Source: Bacteroidota bacterium (GTDB lineage Bacteria > Bacteroidota > UBA10030 > UBA6906). From it: DNA of 8,031 nt. The stretch lies in contig JAERML010000047.1 of NCBI GenBank assembly GCA_016844425.1, positions 1-8,031 of the forward strand, given 5' to 3'. Below, one piece after another: positions 1-5,440 of this stretch. Within the stretch, counting starts at the first letter, position 1, and each line of letters begins with the position of its first letter. The notes under the pieces were generated by a model that did not search any database, was not told where the DNA came from, and saw only the letters and a program-made list of their open reading frames with translations. Position numbers and translations under genes: made by a program.

Positions 1-762
1 ATGGAGCGAGAGTTTGAGTTTTCACCGCGCGTAAGTGGTGGAGTGTTGGAAGTGGTGAGAGAGACGTTCTTTGACAATCGGGAGATGGGAACTGGTGAGA
101 TTGACTGTACGTGTGCGAGTGCGGAGGAAGGTCCTGGGAAGTCGATAGCGGATGTGAAGAAGGTGGAGGTGAGATTGACGAGGGAGGTCAGGAGCGACCG
201 AGAAGTTCAAGCTCGATCGGGAGACAGTGCGATGCGGAAGGTTCAGATCTTGCGGATGACGGAGGAGGCGTATGAGCAAGGAGGATTGCTAACGCAAGAG
301 GACCTTGGTCGGGTGTTGGGAGTCAGCAGCCGGACAATCCGTCGAGACGTGGAAGAGTTGGTGAATCAGAAAGTGAAGTTGTATCTGAGAGGACTGCAGC
401 GGGACATCGGCAAAGGGATCAGCCACAAGGTGTGGATCATAGGGTTGTATTTGGAGTGGAAGACCTACAGCGAGATCGAGCGGATCACGGGACACAGTGG
501 TGGAGCGATCAAAGGGTATTTGAACGACTTCAGCCGGGTGCTGATGGCCCGGGAGCGAGGCATACGCAGAGCGAAGGAGATTGGATACTACATTGGTCGC
601 ACCGAGCGATTGGTAGAAGAGTATCTCCAGTTGATTGCACAAGCGGAGAAGAACCGAGAGCAGCGGGAGCGTTTGGAAAGCATCAAGAGCCAGATGCGGC
701 ACGTAGAGCGCAAAATCCCTTTAAAAAAAGGGGATTCTGGTATGGTCTGGAGGCTGGTATGA
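1..762 (+). CDS. DUF1670-family HTH protein, first gene of a pair (5' end uncertain)
   Basis: Encodes 253 residues if translation begins at the ATG in the first bases of the window. No upstream sequence or RBS is visible, so the gene may start further upstream. I recognise the family (DUF1670) from its core. It contains QGGLLTQEDLGRVLGVSSRT (residues 93-112, a helix-turn-helix), then a DIGKGISHKVWIIGLY block (135-150), a second HTH-like unit with ITGHSGGAIKGYL (162-174) and a third with IGYYIGRTERLVEEYL (194-209). The three repeated HTH-like units suggest nucleic-acid binding, but no nuclease, recombinase or DDE residues are apparent. The family has no established function that I know of. The C-terminal tail (215-243) is charged and probably helical. 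The gene overlaps its paralogue by 4 bases (ATGA), and its last codons contain a slippery A-run in phase for a -1 shift into that paralogue. Family assignment is fairly secure; function is unknown. Confidence 0.8.
   Translation: MEREFEFSPRVSGGVLEVVRETFFDNREMGTGEIDCTCASAEEGPGKSIADVKKVEVRLTREVRSDREVQARSGDSAMRKVQILRMTEEAYEQGGLLTQEDLGRVLGVSSRTIRRDVEELVNQKVKLYLRGLQRDIGKGISHKVWIIGLYLEWKTYSEIERITGHSGGAIKGYLNDFSRVLMARERGIRRAKEIGYYIGRTERLVEEYLQLIAQAEKNREQRERLESIKSQMRHVERKIPLKKGDSGMVWRLV
720..729 (+). promoter_or_regulatory. Candidate -1 ribosomal frameshift site (TTTAAAAAAA)
   Basis: Read in the phase of the first gene, the run is T TTA AAA AAA. It contains two overlapping X XXY YYZ heptamers, T TTA AAA (720-726) and A AAA AAA (723-729). 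A -1 slip moves ribosomes into the frame of the second gene, which has no stop between here and 1620. The product would read KKRGFWYGLEAGM across the junction and total about 540 residues. A stem (714-722 with 728-736) overlaps the run, so it is not a standard downstream stimulator. A-rich slippery sites of this kind join two ORFs in several insertion-sequence families; use here is inference. Confidence 0.4.
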
Positions 763-774
763 CACACAACCAGC
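749..774 (+). promoter_or_regulatory. RBS and start-codon hairpin of the second DUF1670 gene
   Basis: GGAGG at 749-753 is a strong Shine-Dalgarno sequence 5 bases before the ATG at 759. GCTGGT (753-758) can pair with ACCAGC (769-774), placing the ATG in a 10-base loop and tying up the last base of the SD. Ribosomes finishing the first gene would open this short stem, which fits translational coupling. The pairing is seen directly; the regulatory effect is inferred. Confidence 0.45.
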
Positions 775-1622
775 AGATACGCGACCGGTATGAAAGCATC
801 TCGAAGCGAGACTTCAAAACGTCGTTGATCCGGTTATTGGAGACGGAGTACAAGGTCTTGGGTAGTCGGCGAGTGTTGATGATGCTGGCTGATGATGTGG
901 AGCAACTGCACCAGGAGTATTATCCATCGCAGAACCGATTAGGGTTTGGGGATGTGGTGTGGCAGACGACGAAGGATGACGGACAGCGGCAGAACTACGG
1001 TAAGAAGACGGAAGACTATGCGGTGCAGACGGTGATCTTGCCGCTGATCCGAAAGGAAGACATTGAGCGGAGGATCTACTTCAAGAAGGGGGATCGGAAC
1101 TCGAACTACCGCCACCGAGAGGCAAGAGACATTGAGTTGATGGTGAGGTTGCTCAAGAGTGCAAAAGCACAAGGTGGATTATTGAGTGGAGCGGAACTGA
1201 GCGTGTTGATGAACCGGACAACAGGAACGATCGGGAAGTATCTAAAGGCTTACTTCGAGAAGACAGGGGAAGTGTTACCGATGAAGGGTTACGTGCTGGA
1301 CCAAGGGAGCAACCCGTCACACAAAGGGATCATCATCTCGTTGTATGAGCAGGCGATCTCACCGGCAGACATCGTGCTGAAGACAGGACACACACAGAAT
1401 GCGGTCGATCGATACATCAAGACATACGATCAGGCATTGGCGCTCGTCAGAAAGAAGCACGATGCGATCTCCATCAGCCAGATCACCGGGCGGACGCTCC
1501 ACACCGTGCGCCAGTATCTCCGATTAGTCAAAGACTTTCACCCAGAGCTCAGGGTAGACACAGGTGAACCACAACCTGTCAAATCCAAAGCTGTGGAGAG
1601 AAAAAAGGGTAAAAAACACTAA
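759..1622 (+). CDS. DUF1670-like HTH protein, second gene of the pair
   Basis: Encodes 287 residues from the ATG at 759. I chose this start because GGAGG (749-753) lies 5 bases upstream and the ATG overlaps the previous stop as ATGA, which favours translational coupling. The frame is open back to 432, but that stretch lies inside the first gene. Residues 10-56 form an N-terminal region (RYESISKRDFKTSLIRLLE..., ADDVEQLHQEYYP). Residues 138-258 align by eye with the core of the upstream protein: QGGLL, then NPSHKGIIISLYEQ against GISHKVWIIGLYLE, then KTGHTQNAVDRYI against ITGHSGGAIKGYL, then QITGRTLHTVRQYLRLV against YIGRTERLVEEYLQLI. The two genes are therefore paralogues with three HTH-like units each. 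The C-terminus is very basic (VERKKGKKH), consistent with nucleic-acid binding. No catalytic motif is seen. It could be a regulator or an accessory factor of a mobile element; the sequence does not decide. Confidence 0.8.
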   Translation: MTHNQQIRDRYESISKRDFKTSLIRLLETEYKVLGSRRVLMMLADDVEQLHQEYYPSQNRLGFGDVVWQTTKDDGQRQNYGKKTEDYAVQTVILPLIRKEDIERRIYFKKGDRNSNYRHREARDIELMVRLLKSAKAQGGLLSGAELSVLMNRTTGTIGKYLKAYFEKTGEVLPMKGYVLDQGSNPSHKGIIISLYEQAISPADIVLKTGHTQNAVDRYIKTYDQALALVRKKHDAISISQITGRTLHTVRQYLRLVKDFHPELRVDTGEPQPVKSKAVERKKGKKH

Positions 1623-1654
1623 GCGGACAAATGTCCTAATAGTAAGTAATCCGA

Positions 1655-1713
1655 CTGACCCAGGCCTCAGGTGGTCTCAGAGACCAGGTGCTCGGTTGGT
1701 TCTTAGAGGTCAG
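1655..1713 (+). repeat. Nested inverted repeats downstream of the DUF1670 pair
   Basis: TGGTCTC (1672-1678) and GAGACCA (1680-1686) form a perfect 15-base palindrome around one central A. It is flanked by direct copies of CAGGTG (1668-1673 and 1685-1690). Outside it, CTGACC (1655-1660) can pair with GGTCAG (1708-1713). The block lies between the stop codon and the terminator of the preceding operon. It could be a protein-binding site, part of a structured 3' UTR or a mobile-element end. No second copy is seen in this window. Confidence 0.4.
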
Positions 1714-1719
1714 ATTTCC

Positions 1720-1768
1720 CGGAGGGATGCATCGCCGATTGAAGGGCGGAGCATCCCTCCGTTTTTTT
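1720..1768 (+). terminator. Intrinsic terminator of the DUF1670 operon
   Basis: A perfect 11-bp stem pairs CGGAGGGATGC (1720-1730) with GCATCCCTCCG (1751-1761), followed directly by seven T (1762-1768). The 20-base loop contains a further CGCC/GGCG pairing (1733-1736 with 1745-1748). The T-tract is present only in the + direction, so it terminates transcription from the DUF1670 genes and insulates the cytochrome gene downstream. Confidence 0.9.
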
Positions 1769-1807
1769 GCGGAAAGAGCATTGTTCCCACCAAATATGGT
1801 CGTCCTT

Positions 1808-1886
1808 TTGGCAGAAGTCGGAATCTGGAATGAGTGTTCTGCCAATAATAGGAATGCAAACTAATACCTGTTCCGAGTTTGCATCC
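1808..1886 (+). repeat. Two adjacent perfect-arm stem-loops
   Basis: First hairpin: TTGGCAGAA (1808-1816) with TTCTGCCAA (1837-1845), 9 bp and a 20-base loop. Second hairpin: ATGCAAACT (1854-1862) with AGTTTGCAT (1876-1884), 9 bp and a 13-base loop, extendable by GG/CC (1851-1852 with 1885-1886) across one bulged A. They are only 5 bases apart. Neither is followed by a T-tract, so they are not terminators. They may belong to a structured leader RNA, a small RNA or operator sites; I recognise no known riboswitch. Confidence 0.45.
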
Positions 1887-2092
1887 ATGGTTGAAGTCTA
1901 GCGCTCGATATTGCACAATTTCTCTATACATGTACGGCACAAATGTTGAGTACTTGGCAACCATATATTGGCCTCGCCAGCTTCGTATTTTCCCATTTTC
2001 AGCAATCCACCCTACGACGGTTTCTTGAGTCAACAGAGTTTTACGGCCAGTGAAAGTTTTCCGTTAGACCACCACCTCATCTACCACCAAAT

Positions 2093-2097
2093 GGGAG
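2093..2097 (+). promoter_or_regulatory. RBS of the first multiheme cytochrome gene
   Basis: GGGAG, eight bases before the ATG at 2106. It supports this start, which also begins a clean signal peptide. Confidence 0.7.
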
Positions 2098-2105
2098 ATC
2101 GTTGA

Positions 2106-4991
2106 ATGAAATCGAGACTGGTTTTTGCTCTTCTGCTCATCATGGTCGGTGCAACGGCCGTGATCGCGCAGACTGCTACATATCTTGGGTCGCAAGCCTG
2201 TCAACCCTGTCATTCAGGTGCACCTGGCGGCAATCAATTTGTGGGGTGGTCTCAGACACTACATTCGAAGATTCACGCGGTTCCAAGTGTTTCTACAGTC
2301 AAGGGTGACTTCACTCAGGCCGTGAGCATGGGAACCAGCTACGGCAATTCTCAGGTGGTCCTGCGCACAAGCGGTGGGAAGTATTACGCGAAACTCGGTG
2401 CTACCGGTACAGAATACGAAATTGCATACACCTATGGTGGTGGCTGGAAGCAGCGGTACTTGGTGAAGATCGGTGCCAGTTACTACATCCTGCCGATTCA
2501 GTGGAACCTGAAGAAGTATACAGACAATTCTTCCGGTACGTGGGTGTCGTACAATCCACAGAACTGGTACAATGCTGATGGGACGCCGAAGTCGACGAGT
2601 GTGAACACCTTCAGGGCAAAATCTTGGGACAAGAACTGCTCGGGGTGCCACATCAATGGAAACAACGTCCAGCGAGTCGTGAATGGGGTGGATACTTCCT
2701 GGACGTCGACTTGGGCAAATAGCAGTGACGCAGGAAACATGGTCGTCGGTTGTGAAGCTTGCCATGGGCCGGGCAGCCTGCATCCTACGAATGCATTTGG
2801 GCCGGACAAAAAGATCATCAACCCGGCCAAGCTGGCGAACAACGATCGGAAATTGGAAGTGTGTGGACAGTGCCACTATCGGGGGCAGAGCAGCGGAGGA
2901 ACTTACGAGTTCGCTTGGGATGAGACCAACAACACTGGTTATCTACCGGGAAACGTTCTGGCGCCCTTGATTGCGCATAAGCCCGGTGTATGGCCCGATG
3001 GTATCACCGCAAAACAGCATCATCAGCAATATCAGGAATTCCTCACATCTGCGCACGGGACGAATCCCTATGAGAAGCTGAATTGCTTCACCTGCCATAA
3101 TCCACATAGCGCGACCAATCATCAACTTCGTGATTCGCTTCAGGTCGCGTATCAAGCTGTGAACTACAAGATCAAAACAGACAACGATGATAATACGCTC
3201 TGTCTGGCATGCCACGCAGGGTACGGGCCGTTCGCAGCGATCACAAAAACAATGGTCCAGAACCCGGTGGCCAACAAGGCAGCCATTGGTGTAGCAGTAT
3301 CAGGCCATACTCGGCACAGCTATGACCCGACGGACGCAAATACGACTGGAGGCTCTAGCCGCTGCACCAAATGCCACATGCCGAAGACGGCCGTTACAGC
3401 AACTGCGTATGACATCCACAGCCATACGTTTTCAACGGTTCCGCCTTCAAAGACACTGTCATATCAAGCCCAAGGCGGGATGCCGAACAGTTGCGCAGCG
3501 AGCTGTCATCGCAACGGTACAGGCAAGATCCCGAATTTCGGTGTCGCTGACGCCGATCTTTCGCAGTGGAATGAACAGACTGATGTGACCCTGGCGACCG
3601 AGTTGAAATTCTGGGATGAAAACATGTTCTTCAAGGCGCGGGGTAGCAAAGGTGCTGGTGTGAGCGCTTTGGCAAGTGCAAGTGCTCCTGTCATTGATGC
3701 TGACACGTCCGACTGGAGTGGTATCGCTTGGTCAGATGTCGCGTTGGCAAACAGCAAGTCCGCGTCGATCAAAGCGAAAGTCAGTGGAAGCAATCTTTTT
3801 ATGCTCTTTCGCTGGACAGACGCGACAATGAGCATGGTTCGAAGCGAGTCGTGGGTGCGGGACGGCACAAGCTGGACAAAAAATCCGGGCCAGAGCGAGG
3901 ATAGAGTCGCAGTGTTGTGGAATATTGATATTCCACAGGATAAGTGGGAGAAAGACGGTTGCATGAACAAATGCCACTTCGACGTGAACAACCCAGTTGC
4001 TCCCGACTCAAACCCAGAGGATGATTCCTACTTGCCAAAGGGAGAGCACGCCGATCTCTGGCACATGAAGCCCGGGCGAGGACTTGGCGTTATCAGTGCA
4101 CGCCAGGCAGGCAATGTTGTGATTGACCCAGTTACGCATCAGGCAACATCTGGCGTCTTTCAGCTAGTTGGGTACTTTGATGACCAAAACATGAAAGAAT
4201 ATGTTGGCAAACCTGATGGCGGCAGGGTTGGGGATGCGGGGACTGGTATGGACAGCCGAAACCGCAACACGGCCCAAACAGCACCCAAGTACATTGAGAA
4301 GAATCCCGCAGACTACATCGATGCGATGGTACTGACGCAGGGGGAAATTGATGGTGGCGAGACAGCAGTAGTGGATTCTTTGAGTGCCACAGACCTTGCA
4401 ACGTACTGGGGAAGATATGCAGCACTGAAAGCGGTTGTGCCTGAGCGGATTGTGAAACCGCCCACGGGGAGCAGGGGAGATGTGCAAGCGGCCGGTTTGT
4501 GGAAAGATGGCGTCTGGTATGTTGAAGTAAAGCGCGCTCTGAACACAGGCAATGCCGATGATGGCCAGTTTGCGGTGAATCAAACTGTGACATTCGGCAT
4601 GGCTCTCATGGATAACAGTGGTGGTGATGTACATTGGACCTTGGGGAGCGTACTCAACAAGCTCGGCGTCGGCACGGTGGTCGGTGTTGAGAGGATTGCT
4701 GGAGAAATACCTGCGGATTACAGCCTGGCGCAGAATTATCCCAACCCCTTCAACCCCTCGACGGAAATCCGGTTCGATTTGCCGAAGGCGTCCCGTGTGA
4801 AGCTCGTAGTCTATGATATCATGGGGCGAGTAATCGCAACGCTGGTCGATCAGAGCATGGCCGCCGGTGGACACGGAGTCAGGTGGAATGGTCGCGATCA
4901 GGCAGGCAATACCGTCTCCAGCGGTGTGTATTTCTACCACATCCAGGCAGACGGATTCAGCGCCACGAAGAAGATGGTGTGGATGAAGTAA
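2106..4991 (+). CDS. Secreted nine-site multiheme cytochrome c with EB_dh domain and T9SS sorting tail
   Basis: Encodes 961 residues. Residues 1-21 are a Sec signal peptide (MKSRLVFALLLIMVGATAVIA, cleavage likely before QT), so heme c is attached outside the cytoplasm. The first part resembles the cytochrome c554-like multiheme group. It opens with YLGSQACQPCH and has GCEACHGPGSLH and CTKCHMPKT contexts. CXXCH sites begin at residues 32, 178, 216, 253, 327, 366 and 420; a CX3CH site (CAASCH) is at 463. Residues about 527-865 look like the ethylbenzene-dehydrogenase heme-binding domain (EB_dh), starting at PVIDADTSDWSGIAW, with VAVLWNIDI and HADLWHMKPGRG. A second CX3CH (CMNKCH, 619) lies inside it. 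Residues 868-961 are a FlgD-like/T9SS C-terminal domain (YSLAQNYPNPFNP..., ending KKMVWMK), predicting passage through the outer membrane and surface attachment or release. Probable role: extracellular or cell-surface electron transfer, inferred. The donor, acceptor and any enzymatic activity are unknown. Terminators on both sides suggest a single-gene unit. Confidence 0.92.
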   Translation: MKSRLVFALLLIMVGATAVIAQTATYLGSQACQPCHSGAPGGNQFVGWSQTLHSKIHAVPSVSTVKGDFTQAVSMGTSYGNSQVVLRTSGGKYYAKLGATGTEYEIAYTYGGGWKQRYLVKIGASYYILPIQWNLKKYTDNSSGTWVSYNPQNWYNADGTPKSTSVNTFRAKSWDKNCSGCHINGNNVQRVVNGVDTSWTSTWANSSDAGNMVVGCEACHGPGSLHPTNAFGPDKKIINPAKLANNDRKLEVCGQCHYRGQSSGGTYEFAWDETNNTGYLPGNVLAPLIAHKPGVWPDGITAKQHHQQYQEFLTSAHGTNPYEKLNCFTCHNPHSATNHQLRDSLQVAYQAVNYKIKTDNDDNTLCLACHAGYGPFAAITKTMVQNPVANKAAIGVAVSGHTRHSYDPTDANTTGGSSRCTKCHMPKTAVTATAYDIHSHTFSTVPPSKTLSYQAQGGMPNSCAASCHRNGTGKIPNFGVADADLSQWNEQTDVTLATELKFWDENMFFKARGSKGAGVSALASASAPVIDADTSDWSGIAWSDVALANSKSASIKAKVSGSNLFMLFRWTDATMSMVRSESWVRDGTSWTKNPGQSEDRVAVLWNIDIPQDKWEKDGCMNKCHFDVNNPVAPDSNPEDDSYLPKGEHADLWHMKPGRGLGVISARQAGNVVIDPVTHQATSGVFQLVGYFDDQNMKEYVGKPDGGRVGDAGTGMDSRNRNTAQTAPKYIEKNPADYIDAMVLTQGEIDGGETAVVDSLSATDLATYWGRYAALKAVVPERIVKPPTGSRGDVQAAGLWKDGVWYVEVKRALNTGNADDGQFAVNQTVTFGMALMDNSGGDVHWTLGSVLNKLGVGTVVGVERIAGEIPADYSLAQNYPNPFNPSTEIRFDLPKASRVKLVVYDIMGRVIATLVDQSMAAGGHGVRWNGRDQAGNTVSSGVYFYHIQADGFSATKKMVWMK

Positions 4992-5038
4992 TGATGTAAA
5001 TGGCGGCCCGAAGGGAGAAAGGCTGCCGAATACGTCAT
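4991..5038 (+). repeat. Long imperfect stem-loop beginning at the cytochrome stop codon
   Basis: ATGATGTA (4991-4998) pairs with TACGTCAT (5031-5038) with one G-T wobble. After a 3x3 internal loop, GGCGGCC (5002-5008) pairs with GGCTGCC (5021-5027) with one wobble, closing a 12-base loop. No T-tract follows, so it is not itself a terminator. It sits 18 bases before one and may protect the mRNA 3' end. Confidence 0.5.
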
Positions 5039-5055
5039 TCTTGGGGTTTCTTGAT

Positions 5056-5096
5056 GGGATACTTCGCATACTATGAGCGAAGTATCCCTTTTTTTT
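5056..5096 (+). terminator. Intrinsic terminator after the first cytochrome gene
   Basis: A perfect 12-bp stem, GGGATACTTCGC (5056-5067) with GCGAAGTATCCC (5077-5088), has a 9-base loop and is followed by eight T (5089-5096). It ends the transcript of the 961-residue cytochrome, so the second cytochrome should have its own promoter. Confidence 0.92.
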
Positions 5097-5440
5097 GTTT
5101 TCCTGTATTTCAGTAAGAATTCGAGTTCTTCACACTCAAAGTAACGACCTCTTCCCAGAAACTGGAACTGCCCGCTGTCAAGTTTGCCAACGGTGGGAAA
5201 CCTGCCCGGCAGGCCTTCCCGATTTCCCGATTCTTGGTCATTTCTGAGACATGAGAATGTGAAATTTCTCAACGGATTCCCGGTACAATTATTGAGCGTC
5301 AGCAAGCAAACTTGTCATCTTTTGGAAGGGCCTTCTCCAGCTATCGGGTTTTCAAGGACTGACGCTGAAATTCTCAACAGCTTAGAACCAAAGTGGAGCC
5401 ACCATTGTCACATACTACATCAATCAAAAAGGGAGTGTCT
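5097..5440 (+). other. Non-coding region with repeats upstream of the second cytochrome gene
   Basis: About 344 bases without a convincing gene. Hairpin 5195-5220 combines GGGAA/TTCCC and CCTGC/GCAGG arms around CCG. AGCGTCAG (5295-5302) is matched by its reverse complement CTGACGCT (5359-5366). Near-identical copies of GAAATTCTCAAC occur at 5261-5273 (with one extra T) and 5367-5378. TACAAT (5284-5289) could be a -10 element, but the matching -35 is poor, so the promoter is only tentative. If it is used, the leader would be about 145 bases and would include the inverted repeat. A forward frame from TTG 5184 to 5444 exists but has no RBS or ATG and is not called. Confidence 0.5.
5431..5435 (+). 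promoter_or_regulatory. RBS of the second multiheme cytochrome gene
   Basis: GGGAG within AAAAAGGGAG, five bases before ATG 5441. It fixes the start of a gene whose stop lies beyond the window. Confidence 0.7.

Larger units (their letters stand above)
1769..2105 (+). other. Non-coding region upstream of the first cytochrome gene
   Basis: About 337 bases without a credible gene. The promoter and 5' UTR of the cytochrome gene should lie here, but I see no convincing -35/-10 pair and no clear Bacteroidota-type TAnnTTTG element. It contains two adjacent stem-loops (1808-1845 and 1851-1886) and a longer-range pairing, ATGGTTG (1887-1893) with CAACCAT (1958-1964). A 107-codon minus-strand frame crosses it but starts at TTG without an RBS and runs into the terminator, so I do not call it. 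The 3' part (about 2065-2100) is rich in ACCACC/ACCACCAA runs and likely unstructured before the RBS. Confidence 0.6.

Noticed and set aside
432..758. Upstream extension of the second DUF1670 gene (start at 432)
   Set aside because: It lies entirely inside the first gene and has no family similarity. The ATG at 759 has a good SD and the paralogous domain begins after it. The only use of the last 10 codons of this frame would be through frameshifting.
1..1768. The DUF1670 pair as a complete insertion sequence
   Set aside because: No terminal inverted repeats or target-site duplication can be shown (the left side is outside the window) and no DDE, HUH or serine/tyrosine recombinase motif is seen.
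1710..2033. 107-codon minus-strand ORF in the intergenic region
   Set aside because: It starts at TTG without an RBS, runs through the terminator hairpin and resembles no family I know.
2043..2054. ACGGCCAGTGAA, identical to part of the lacZ-alpha/M13 primer region of cloning vectors
   Set aside because: Only 12 bases match and the flanks diverge on both sides, so vector contamination is not supported.
4164..5069. 301-codon minus-strand ORF across the end of the first cytochrome gene
   Set aside because: It is antisense to a clear EB_dh/T9SS-domain gene, crosses the terminator, and its translation shows no recognisable family.
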